Assembly: GCA_943328365.2 (NCBI GenBank) | Contig: CALPZT020000009.1 | Span: 1 to 16,254 of the forward strand | DNA: 16,254 bases | Reading direction: 5' to 3' | Origin: Bifidobacterium breve | GTDB taxonomy: Bacteria > Actinomycetota > Actinomycetes > S36-B12 | Shown here: in pieces, positions 1 to 5,641 of the stretch | Layout: each line of letters opens with the position of its first letter | Numbering within the stretch: position 1 is the first letter of the stretch | Position numbers and translations under genes: made by a program | The notes under the pieces: generated by a model | What the model was told of the DNA's origin: nothing | Seen by the model: the letters and a program-made list of their open reading frames with translations, nothing else | The model's database searches: none

Positions 1-354
1 ACTGCTGGATCGACCGTCGGCCTCGTCCTCATCGCCTGGCAGACCCTCGTCTTCGGGCTCGGCGCCTTCGTCGGCCTCTACGCACAGCCATACGGAGTCG
101 TCTTCCGCAAGCTCATCTGCCCACGGCTCACGCCGCCAACCGAACTCGAGGATGCTGCGCCGCCCCGTTTCGCCCAGCTCGTGGGGTTTGCCTTCCTCGC
201 CGTCGCCCTCGTGGCAACGTTGATCGGCGCATCGGCGGTGGCAGTCATCGCGATCGCGCTGGCGCTCGGGGCGGCCTTCCTGAACGCCGCATTCAACTTC
301 TGCCTCGGCTGCGAGATCTACCTCATCAGCAAGCGGGTGCTCGTTCGCGCCTGA
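1..354 (+). CDS. DUF4395 family membrane protein (5' end outside window)
   Basis: The reading frame is open from the first base and ends at TGA 352-354, giving the last 117 residues. Three hydrophobic stretches are visible, at about residues 5-27, 60-76 and 77-98 of the fragment, so this is an integral membrane protein. The C-terminal end carries FNFCLGCEIYL, with a CxxC pair next to the last membrane segment, as is typical of DUF4395 proteins. In actinobacteria this family commonly sits beside a thioredoxin or rhodanese-like sulfurtransferase, which would lie upstream of the window; the DsrE-like gene just downstream fits a thiol or sulfur context. The biochemical role of the family is not known to me. 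It converges on the DsrE-like gene with a 5-base gap. Confidence 0.8.
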   Translation, partial: TAGSTVGLVLIAWQTLVFGLGAFVGLYAQPYGVVFRKLICPRLTPPTELEDAAPPRFAQLVGFAFLAVALVATLIGASAVAVIAIALALGAAFLNAAFNFCLGCEIYLISKRVLVRA

Positions 355-359
355 GCCCG

Positions 360-755
360 CTAGTAGACGAGGGCCTGGGTCAAGGGCGCGACCGCTTCTT
401 CGACGAATGCCGTGGCCCCCTTGATCCGAACTCCGGGCAGAAGGTCCTCGGCCGCAATGCCTCGCCGCTCAGCGCACTGAACGCAGAGCGTCACCGCTCC
501 TACCTCAAGAATGGTTGCGAGGAGGGCGTCGAGCGGGGCCGAGCCGGCGAGGTCGAAGGCCTGAGCCCGCCCGGGGAGCGCAAGCCATGCTGACTCCCCG
601 GTGAGCCACAGCGAGACGTCAATTCCGGAAGCGACGGCGGCCGCGGCCACCGTGAACGCCTGAGCGCAGCGCTCAGGATCCTCAGCACCTGCCGTGATCT
701 TGACAAGTAAGCGAGCCGAGCCCTCCGGGGTCATGAAGGGTAGGCTGCCGCACAT
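360..755 (-). CDS. DsrE/DsrF-like family protein
   Basis: This is a 131-residue cytosolic protein of the small DsrE/DsrF-like alpha/beta fold, a family linked to sulfur relay and persulfide handling. Visible marks are the N-terminal strand LLVKITAG, the ERCAQAF segment, and a CxxC (TLCVQC) at about residues 90-95 followed by the C-terminal end TQALVY, a pattern shared by the streptomycete homologues. The start at 755 is chosen because GGAG lies 6 bases upstream on the minus strand (762-765). An internal ATG at 734 would give 124 residues and also leaves the fold intact. The start codon at 755 overlaps the start of the divergent small membrane ORF in one CATG. The substrate is not evident from the sequence. 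Confidence 0.8.
   Translation of the reverse strand: MCGSLPFMTPEGSARLLVKITAGAEDPERCAQAFTVAAAAVASGIDVSLWLTGESAWLALPGRAQAFDLAGSAPLDALLATILEVGAVTLCVQCAERRGIAAEDLLPGVRIKGATAFVEEAVAPLTQALVY
741..746 (+). promoter_or_regulatory. Candidate -10 element for the small membrane ORF
   Basis: TAGGCT lies 7 bases upstream of the ATG at 754, the TAnnnT layout expected for a leaderless or near-leaderless actinobacterial transcript. No good -35 box is seen at the right distance. It lies inside the start region of the opposing DsrE-like gene. The call is inference only. Confidence 0.3.
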
Positions 756-855
756 GGTCGACTCCGTCTACACCGGACTCCTCGTCGCCTCGCTCGCCAT
801 CGCGGGCCTGGTGTCCTTCTTCGTCGTGTTCCGTATGTTCAAGGGCGGGGTCTAG
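754..855 (+). CDS. Small single-pass membrane protein, 33 aa
   Basis: ATG at 754 to TAG at 855 encodes 33 residues: a short polar N-terminus (MVDSVYTG), one continuous hydrophobic helix at about residues 8-28, and a positively charged end (FRMFKGGV). This is the layout of a genuine one-span microprotein with the C-terminus inside by the positive-inside rule. The ORF ends two bases before the GTG of the nitrobindin-like gene, so the two would be read from one message and the small gene would provide ribosome traffic for the next. An in-frame ATG at 733 would add seven residues. Function is unknown; it may be an accessory to the nitrobindin-like or DsrE-like gene. Its tight packing and clean membrane pattern argue against chance, but no homologue could be checked. 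Confidence 0.6.
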   Translation: MVDSVYTGLLVASLAIAGLVSFFVVFRMFKGGV

Positions 856-857
856 CC

Positions 858-1403
858 GTGGACGAGGCCAATGAATCTGCGATCCACGAGCAGTTGCTGC
901 CGCTGTCCTGGCTGATCGGCCGCTGGACCGGCGTCGGTACCGGCCAGTACCCGTCGATTGAGGACTTCCGGTTCGGGCAGGAGGTCTCCTTCTCGACAGA
1001 CGGCCGGCCTTTCCTCAGCTATGCATCGAGAAGTTGGCTCATCGACGATGAGGGCAACCGTGTCCGCCCGCTGGCAACGGAGTCCGGGTATTGGCGGCCG
1101 CGGCCGGGCAATCAGGTGGAGATGGAACTCGCCCACCCAACCGGCTACTCCGAGATCTGGTACGGGCACGTGGAGATCACGGGGCTCGAGAACGCTCGCA
1201 TCACCGGCGCTCGGGCCGAGCTCCGCACCGACATGGTCGGGCGTACTGAGAGTGCCAAGGACTACTCGGGGGGCCACCGGCTCTACGGCCTCGTCGAGGA
1301 TCGGCTGCTGTGGACATTCGACATGGCCGCCGTCGGCCATCCGATCACCAATCACCTCGCCGCGACCTTGAACCGTGTCGATGACAGCGCCCCCGGCTCA
1401 TGA
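858..1403 (+). CDS. Nitrobindin-like haem beta-barrel (FABP family, peroxynitrite isomerase type)
   Basis: This is a 181-residue cytosolic protein of the nitrobindin/DUF1794 family, ferric haem beta-barrels that bind NO and isomerise peroxynitrite to nitrate. The diagnostic GxWxGxGxGxYP motif runs from residue 21 to 32 (GRWTGVGTGQYP). Near the C-terminus, PITNHLAATL places His166 where the proximal haem-ligating histidine is expected. Length fits the family. The start is GTG at 858, with the G-rich AAGGGCGGGG ending 8 bases upstream. The stop overlaps the next gene (Fur/Nur type) by four bases as ATGA, so translation is likely coupled. Haem binding and the isomerase activity are family knowledge, not shown here. 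Confidence 0.88.
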   Translation: MDEANESAIHEQLLPLSWLIGRWTGVGTGQYPSIEDFRFGQEVSFSTDGRPFLSYASRSWLIDDEGNRVRPLATESGYWRPRPGNQVEMELAHPTGYSEIWYGHVEITGLENARITGARAELRTDMVGRTESAKDYSGGHRLYGLVEDRLLWTFDMAAVGHPITNHLAATLNRVDDSAPGS

Positions 1404-1846
1404 TCGTCGACTGGGACCGCCGGCTGCGCGAGCACGGGTTTCGCATCACGCCGCAGCGGCAATTGGTCCTGGAGGCAGTTGAGCGCCTGCGGCACGGCAC
1501 CCCCGAGGAAATCCTCGTCGAGGTCCAGCGCACAGCGTCCGGCGTCAATCTCTCCACTGTCTATCGGACCCTCGAAGTCCTTGAGGACGTCGGCCTCGTC
1601 ACGCACGCCCACATTGGCCACGGTGCCCCCACGTATCACGCGGTCGACGAGCACATGCACATCCACCTCGTGTGCGACCGCTGCTCCAAGGTCATGAGCG
1701 TGCCGGCTGAGACCGCAGCGGAATTCGTCGGGGGCCTCAAGGCCGAGCATGGGTTCGTCACCGACATTTCGCATGTGTCGATTCATGGATGGTGCGTCGC
1801 CTGCATCGAGGCATCGCGATCAGACCTCGACGAGAGCGCTCAGTGA
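1400..1846 (+). CDS. nur: Fur-family metalloregulator, Nur (nickel) type
   Basis: This is a 148-residue Fur-family repressor. The N-terminal winged helix (residues 6-75) carries RITPQR and the recognition helix NLSTVYRTLEVLE. The C-terminal dimerisation domain carries HMHIHLVCDRC and WCVACIEA, giving CxxC pairs at 92/95 and 132/135. As I recall the Streptomyces coelicolor Nur structure, its nickel site uses H33, H86, H88 and H90 and its second metal site H70, H72 and H126. Here H32, H85, H87, H89, H69, H71 and H125 sit exactly one position earlier, so all seven ligands are kept. Synteny with nitrobindin and ygfZ also matches the streptomycete nur locus. It would repress nickel uptake and an iron superoxide dismutase when nickel is replete. 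A zinc or iron role is less likely. The gene overlaps both neighbours by four bases. Confidence 0.85.
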   Translation: MIVDWDRRLREHGFRITPQRQLVLEAVERLRHGTPEEILVEVQRTASGVNLSTVYRTLEVLEDVGLVTHAHIGHGAPTYHAVDEHMHIHLVCDRCSKVMSVPAETAAEFVGGLKAEHGFVTDISHVSIHGWCVACIEASRSDLDESAQ

Positions 1847-2835
1847 GCCTGAGCGCAGGCAGTGCCGTTCCACCTCCTGATACCGCGCCCGACCCGGGGG
1901 TTCCCTGGCACTTCGGTGATCCTCACAGTGAGCAGCGCAGGCTCGCGCAGGGCGAGGGGATCGTCGATTGCTCGAATCGCGGCGTGGTCACGGTGTCTGG
2001 GCTTGATCGGCTCTCGTGGCTTCACAGCCTGACGTCGCAGCATGTCGAGCACCTCGGGGTAGGTGAGTCTGCGCTCGCCCTCATCCTCAGCCCGCATGGG
2101 CATGTCGAGCATGAACTGCACCTCGTCGACGATGGTGCGATCACCTGGATCATCGCGCAGCCCGGCACATCGGCCGAACTCACGCGCTACCTGGAGTCGA
2201 TGCGCTTCATGCTGCGCGTCGACGTCGCAGACGTGTCCGATGCCTTCGCGGTGGTGTGGGAGCCAGTCGCGGAAGCAGACCCCGCGAGCCCGACGTGGGT
2301 CGTGCCTGAGCCCTTCGCGTCTCGTGGCTATCGGGGTCGCGAGGTCATCATTCCGCGTGAATTGCTGGCCTCAAGGCTTGAGGGGGCAGTCCCTGCCGGA
2401 AGCTGGGCCCTTGAGGCGCTGCGGGTCGAAGCCGCAATGCCACGTCTGGGCCAGGAGACAGATCACCGCACGATCCCTCATGAAGTTGGCTGGATCCCAT
2501 CAGCGGTGCACCTGCAGAAGGGCTGCTACCGGGGTCAGGAGACTGTTGCGCGCGTTCAGAATCTCGGAAAGCCGCCGCGCCGGCTCGTGCTCCTGCATCT
2601 CGATGGCTCCGATGAGGTGACGATCGCTCATGGCGACCCGGTGTGGTGGGGTGATCGCGAAATCGGCTGGGTGGGCTCGTTCGCCCGGCACTATGAACTC
2701 GGGCCCATCGCGCTAGCAGTGGTGAAGCGTAATGTGCCGGTCGACGCCGAGCTCGTCGTGCGCCACGGGCCAGGCGGAGAAGACGGCTTCATCGAAATCG
2801 CGGCCGCCCAAGAGGAAAAAGTCCCAGCCACCTGA
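1843..2835 (+). CDS. ygfZ: Folate-binding YgfZ/GcvT-like Fe-S cluster maintenance protein
   Basis: This 330-residue protein belongs to the YgfZ (COG0354) family, tetrahydrofolate-binding relatives of GcvT that help maintain certain Fe-S enzymes. The signature KGCYRGQE is at residues 226-233, with the family's conserved Cys228. The N-terminal half (SGLDRLSWLHSLTSQ) is the GcvT-like folate domain, and the C-terminal part from about residue 245 is the small barrel. I chose the GTG at 1843, which overlaps the nur stop as GTGA, over an upstream ATG at 1789 that would bury 58 bases in nur and add a basic tail unlike the family. It closes the nitrobindin-nur-ygfZ operon and converges on dtd with 22 bases between. 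Confidence 0.9.
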   Translation: MSLSAGSAVPPPDTAPDPGVPWHFGDPHSEQRRLAQGEGIVDCSNRGVVTVSGLDRLSWLHSLTSQHVEHLGVGESALALILSPHGHVEHELHLVDDGAITWIIAQPGTSAELTRYLESMRFMLRVDVADVSDAFAVVWEPVAEADPASPTWVVPEPFASRGYRGREVIIPRELLASRLEGAVPAGSWALEALRVEAAMPRLGQETDHRTIPHEVGWIPSAVHLQKGCYRGQETVARVQNLGKPPRRLVLLHLDGSDEVTIAHGDPVWWGDREIGWVGSFARHYELGPIALAVVKRNVPVDAELVVRHGPGGEDGFIEIAAAQEEKVPAT

Positions 2836-2857
2836 CCCCCATGCCGATCACCCCATG

Positions 2858-3355
2858 TCATGCGACAACCGGGGAAGGGATGGTGGTGTCGAGGGTTATG
2901 GTCATTGGGCCGTCGTTGACGAGGCTTACCCGCATGTCGGCTCCGAAGATTCCGGTCGCGACCGGAGCGCCGCGGACACGAAAGCGCTCCGCCACCGCAT
3001 CGACGAGCGGTTGCGCGATCGGCCCCGGAGCGGCGGCGTCCCAGGTGGGGCGCCGGCCCTTGCGCGTGTCGGCGTAGAGCGTGAACTGGCTGATGACGAG
3101 CACGGGCAGACCGAGGTCAGCGGCCGAGACCTCGCGCCCCGCGTCGTCAGGAAGCACCACCCCGGCTGCCGAGGCATGGTCGTGGCCGAAGATTCGCAGG
3201 TCGTAGATCTTGTTCGCGAGTGACGCGGCGACTGCTGCGGTGTCATCGTGAGTGACGCCGACGAGGACGACGAGACCGGGACCATCGAATGAGCCCACCA
3301 CCGCTCCGTCGACTGAAACGAAAGCCCCGTCTGCCCGCTGCACCACCGCTCGCAT
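2858..3355 (-). CDS. dtd: D-aminoacyl-tRNA deacylase
   Basis: This 165-residue homodimeric cytosolic enzyme hydrolyses D-aminoacyl-tRNA, and also mischarged Gly-tRNA(Ala), to free D-amino acid and tRNA. The start MRAVVQRA is canonical. SQFTLYADTRKGRRP at residues 89-103 and the Gly-cisPro loop VNDGPMTI at residues 146-153 are the two family motifs that form the chiral-proofreading pocket. It is slightly longer than the usual 145-150 residues because of extra sequence at about residues 58-80. The open frame continues upstream to 3832, but that part is antisense to the asparaginase and the start at 3355 matches the family exactly. It is divergent from the asparaginase gene and convergent with ygfZ. 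Confidence 0.93.
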   Translation of the reverse strand: MRAVVQRADGAFVSVDGAVVGSFDGPGLVVLVGVTHDDTAAVAASLANKIYDLRIFGHDHASAAGVVLPDDAGREVSAADLGLPVLVISQFTLYADTRKGRRPTWDAAAPGPIAQPLVDAVAERFRVRGAPVATGIFGADMRVSLVNDGPMTITLDTTIPSPVVA

Positions 3356-3368
3356 GAGCCAAGCGTGC

Positions 3369-3374
3369 CATGAT
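3369..3374 (+). promoter_or_regulatory. Candidate -10 element for the asparaginase gene
   Basis: CATGAT (4 of 6 matches to TATAAT) is followed by exactly six bases and then GTG at 3381, the spacing seen before several other genes in this window. It supports a leaderless message starting at 3381. No convincing -35 is visible. Confidence 0.3.
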
Positions 3375-3380
3375 GCGCCG

Positions 3381-4334
3381 GTGACCAATCGCGAGCCCGC
3401 CATGATCGCCGAGGTCGTGCGAAGCGGCTTCGTTGAAGGCACGCATGTCGGCCATGCGGTCATCGTGAACCCCAGCGGCGAGGTTGAGCGAGCATGGGGT
3501 GACCCAGACGTCGTCATCTTCCCCCGTTCGTCGAACAAGCCAGTGCAGGCATCCGCGATGGTGCACGCGGGCCTCGACCTGCCACCGGAACTGCTCGCGC
3601 TCAGTGCCTCATCCCATAGCGGAGAGGTCATGCACCTCGACGGGGTCGCTCGGATTCTCGCGTCGACCGGCCTTGACGAGACGGCGTTGCAGACACCGGC
3701 CGATTTCCCGCTCGACTCGATCGAGCGCGACGCTTGGATCCGAGAGGGCAGGGGGCCGGCTCGGATCGCCATGAACTGCTCCGGGAAGCATGCATCGATG
3801 CTCGCCACCTGCCGAGTGCAGGGCTGGAGCACCGATGACTACCTCATGCCGGAGCACCCCCTGCAGCGGGCGATCTCGGATCACCTGGCGAACCTCGCGG
3901 GTGAGCCCATCGCGCACATGGGTGTCGACGGCTGCGGCGCTCCGGTGCTGGCACTGAGTCTCGCCGGCCTGGCCCGGTCGCTCTCGGCATCCGTGCAGGC
4001 GGAGGCCGGAGCACCTGAGCGCCGCGTGGTTTCGGCGATGCGATCGCACCCGGAGTTGGTGGGCGGTTCGCGTCGTGATGTCACGGCATTCATGCGGGAC
4101 GTCCCTGGCCTCGTCGCGAAGGACGGGGCTGAGGGTGTCTACGTCATGGCATTCGAGGACGGTCGGGCCGGGGCACTCAAGGTGTGCGATGGGTCGGATC
4201 GGGCACGCATCGTGGCCGCCGCCGCATTGCTCGTCGCCATGGGAGTAGACGAGACGCTCGTTGCCGGGCACCGCGAACTGCCCTTGCTCGGGGGTGGGCG
4301 CCTCGTCGGCCGGGTGCGGTCAACGATCGCTTGA
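3381..4334 (+). CDS. L-asparaginase, Rhizobium (ReAV) type, PF06089
   Basis: This cytosolic enzyme hydrolyses L-asparagine to aspartate and ammonia. It belongs to the Rhizobium etli ReAV-like class, which is structurally related to serine beta-lactamases and not to E. coli AnsA/AnsB. Family features seen, numbered from GTG 3381: the SxxK pair Ser50/Lys53 (RSSNKP), a Ser cluster at 75-80 (SASSHS), the zinc site residues Cys133 and Lys136 (NCSGKH) and Cys185 (VDGCGAP), and the second lysine Lys247 (VAKDGAEG). All catalytic and metal positions I recall from ReAV are present. Length is 317 residues, normal for the family. Alternative starts are ATG 3354, which would overlap the dtd start in a CATG, and ATG 3402. 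It lies alone between dtd and the XRE regulator. Confidence 0.88.
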   Translation: MTNREPAMIAEVVRSGFVEGTHVGHAVIVNPSGEVERAWGDPDVVIFPRSSNKPVQASAMVHAGLDLPPELLALSASSHSGEVMHLDGVARILASTGLDETALQTPADFPLDSIERDAWIREGRGPARIAMNCSGKHASMLATCRVQGWSTDDYLMPEHPLQRAISDHLANLAGEPIAHMGVDGCGAPVLALSLAGLARSLSASVQAEAGAPERRVVSAMRSHPELVGGSRRDVTAFMRDVPGLVAKDGAEGVYVMAFEDGRAGALKVCDGSDRARIVAAAALLVAMGVDETLVAGHRELPLLGGGRLVGRVRSTIA

Positions 4335-4352
4335 GATCGGGACGCTAACTGC

Positions 4353-4382
4353 TGCAAGCATCTCCGCTTGCAAAAGCAAGCA
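4353..4382 (+). promoter_or_regulatory. Triple GCAAGC/GCTTGC palindrome and promoter region of the XRE regulator
   Basis: Three arms are seen: TGCAAGC (4353-4359), GCTTGCA (4366-4372) and GCAAGCA (4376-4382). The middle arm can pair with either flank, with a 6-base loop on the left and a 4-base AAAA loop on the right. TTGCAA at 4368-4373 can serve as a -35 box, with CACCAT at 4391-4396 (17-base spacer) as a -10 and ATG six bases further on. The palindrome therefore covers the -35 box, the expected place for an autorepressor operator. This is inference from position and symmetry. Confidence 0.5.
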
Positions 4383-4402
4383 CTGTCAGGCACCATGAGG
4401 TC

Positions 4403-4774
4403 ATGGCACGAATCGACGTCAGCGGCCTTGGCGACTACATCAAGGCACAGCGGGACTTGGCGCAGATGTCACTGCGGCAGCTCGCGAACGCTGCGGAGGT
4501 TTCCAATCCCTACCTGAGCCAGGTGGAGCGGGGGCTGCGCAAGCCCAGTGCCGAAATCCTTGCCCGCATCGCCCAGGGCCTGCGGATCTCCGCGGAAACC
4601 CTGTACGTGCAGGCCGGGATTCTGGCCGATCGAGAGGGCGATGAGACCGTGACCACGGCCATCGCAGCCGATTCGACCCTCACTGAACGGCAGCGAACCA
4701 CGCTGCTGCAGATCTACGCCGCATTTCAAGCAGAGAATCGCGGCAATCGAAAGGACACCGAACATGACCACTGA
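4403..4774 (+). CDS. XRE-family helix-turn-helix regulator (Rv0474-position)
   Basis: This 123-residue DNA-binding protein has a Cro/C1-type HTH at about residues 10-65: GDYIKAQRDLAQMSLRQLA, then SNPYLSQVERGLRKPS, the usual recognition-helix region. The C-terminal 50 residues (TLTERQRTTLLQIYAAFQ) look helical and may mediate dimerisation. It occupies the place of M. tuberculosis Rv0474, just before hbhA and a DUF2516 gene. The ATG at 4403 follows a palindromic site that overlaps the likely -35 box, so autoregulation is probable. Its 3' end overlaps the start of the repeat protein by 11 bases, which suggests the two are made together. Ligand and targets are not readable from the sequence. Confidence 0.85.
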   Translation: MARIDVSGLGDYIKAQRDLAQMSLRQLANAAEVSNPYLSQVERGLRKPSAEILARIAQGLRISAETLYVQAGILADREGDETVTTAIAADSTLTERQRTTLLQIYAAFQAENRGNRKDTEHDH

Positions 4775-5270
4775 GCAGACCGCACACGAGAGCACGGCCG
4801 CCGAGCCGGCAGCAGCACCGAAGGCCACGACGAAGCCCGCGGCGAAGGCAAGCAGCAAGCCCAAGGTGGCATCGACTACGTCGGTCAAGGGAGCTACCGC
4901 GAAGGTGGCCAGCACCACGAAGGCGTCAACCGCCAAGGCGGCGGCAACGGCTAAGGAGACCGTGTCGCGGTTCAACCTGCCCTTCGAGGTCCCGAGTTTC
5001 GACCTGCCGAAGATTGATTTCCCGAGGATTGATTTCCCGAGGTTCGATCTCCCGAAGTTCGACCTGCCCAAGGTGGACCTGCCGAAGGTGGACCTGCCGA
5101 AGGTCGATTTTGCCAGGCTCGACCCGCGCGAACTCGATGTCAACGCGCTCGCAGCCAGCGCCAAGGGCGCTGCGGCAAGTGCGAAGGGCAAGGCCACCGC
5201 GGTCTCGTCGGATGTGCGAAAGAACGTCACCCACACGGTCACCCTCGTCCGCGAGGCCGTCGGGATCTGA
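4764..5270 (+). CDS. Lys/Ala-rich protein with tandem [FIV]-D-[LF]-P-[KR] repeats (hbhA locus position)
   Basis: This 168-residue protein has three parts. Residues 10-72 are low-complexity Ala/Lys/Thr (APKATTKPAAKASSK type), basic and probably disordered. Residues 79-113 are seven tandem five-residue units of the form FDLPK, IDFPR or VDLPK, flanked by degenerate units (FNLP and FEVPS before, VDFAR after). Residues 120-168 form an alanine-rich helix ending VREAVGI. There is no signal peptide or membrane segment. An RBS, AAGGA, ends 8 bases before the ATG, and the start overlaps the XRE gene. In mycobacteria this locus holds heparin-binding haemagglutinin (HbhA), which has its Lys/Ala tail at the other end and lacks these repeats. 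Homology to HbhA is therefore suggested only by position and composition, and no function can be assigned. Confidence 0.7.
   Translation: MTTEQTAHESTAAEPAAAPKATTKPAAKASSKPKVASTTSVKGATAKVASTTKASTAKAAATAKETVSRFNLPFEVPSFDLPKIDFPRIDFPRFDLPKFDLPKVDLPKVDLPKVDFARLDPRELDVNALAASAKGAAASAKGKATAVSSDVRKNVTHTVTLVREAVGI
4998..5117 (+). repeat. 15-bp in-frame tandem repeat encoding xDxPK units
   Basis: Eight consecutive 15-base units, in frame with the host gene, start at 4998, 5013, 5028, 5043, 5058, 5073, 5088 and 5103; the last is degenerate. Units 5013-5027 and 5028-5042 are identical (attgatttcccgagg), as are 5073-5087 and 5088-5102 (gtggacctgccgaag). Identical neighbours suggest recent duplication by slippage. 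Unit length in multiples of three keeps the reading frame, so copy number could vary between strains. Confidence 0.95.
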
Positions 5271-5299
5271 CCGCTGCAACGCCACGATGGGTTGTGCGT

Positions 5300-5305
5300 T
5301 AGCGT
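5300..5305 (+). promoter_or_regulatory. Candidate -10 element for the DUF2516 gene
   Basis: TAGCGT is followed by six bases (GAAGGA) and then ATG 5312. Those six bases also resemble a ribosome-binding site but touch the start codon, too close to work, which favours a leaderless reading. No clear -35 box is seen. Confidence 0.4.
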
Positions 5306-5311
5306 GAAGGA

Positions 5312-5593
5312 ATGTTTGGAGCGGTTCAAGACCTCGTCATCTTCGCGCTGTGGATCGTCCTGCTTGTCGTGAAGGGCGCCGCATTCATCGATTGCGTGCG
5401 GCGCCCACCGCAGGCGTTCCCGGCGGTCGGCCGAAAGTCCAAGGTGCTGTGGCTGGTGCTCACCGGCCTTGCTGCACTGGTCGGCCTCCTGCCGGGCGCG
5501 ACCCTCGACATCTTCGGCATCGCCGGCACCGTGATCGCGCTGGTGTACCTCTTCGACGTTCGGCCGAAGATCGTCGAGATCACCCGGCGCTGA
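5312..5593 (+). CDS. DUF2516 family membrane protein
   Basis: This 93-residue integral membrane protein has three hydrophobic segments, at about residues 3-24, 44-62 and 64-82, and ends in a basic tail (RPKIVEITRR). The pattern FIDCVRRPPQAFPA between the first two segments and the FDVRPKI end are typical of the DUF2516 family, whose members follow hbhA in mycobacteria (Rv0476) and hold the same place in streptomycetes. The function of the family is unknown to me. It converges on gpmA 48 bases downstream. A separate promoter is likely, given the -10-like element six bases before the start. Confidence 0.85.
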   Translation: MFGAVQDLVIFALWIVLLVVKGAAFIDCVRRPPQAFPAVGRKSKVLWLVLTGLAALVGLLPGATLDIFGIAGTVIALVYLFDVRPKIVEITRR

Positions 5594-5600
5594 TGGCCGC

Positions 5601-5627
5601 GACCGAGGCTGCAGCCGGCGTTCGGTC
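5601..5627. terminator. Weak hairpin between convergent DUF2516 and gpmA genes
   Basis: GACCGA (5601-5606) and TCGGTC (5622-5627) are inverted copies, and the loop between them contains the perfect palindrome GGCTGCAGCC. There is no T-tract on either strand. It could end both converging transcripts, but the stem is short. Confidence 0.25.
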
Positions 5628-5641
5628 ATCCGATGAGTGAA

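Noticed and set aside
1789..1842. Longer ygfZ start at ATG 1789
   Set aside because: It would overlap nur by 58 bases and add a basic tail. GTG 1843 gives the GTGA overlap seen throughout this operon.
3356..3832. N-terminal extension of dtd to an ATG at 3832
   Set aside because: The extra 159 residues are antisense to the asparaginase and unlike any Dtd. MRAVVQRA at 3355 is the family start.
4998..5117. Tandem repeats as a CRISPR array
   Set aside because: Units are 15 bases, contiguous without spacers and in frame with a gene, so this is a coding repeat.
4469..5629. A 386-residue minus-strand frame opposite the XRE, repeat and DUF2516 genes, with RSTFGRS-type repeats
   Set aside because: Its repeats are simply the antisense reading of the 15-bp tandem repeat. 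The plus-strand genes have synteny, ribosome-binding sites and family matches.
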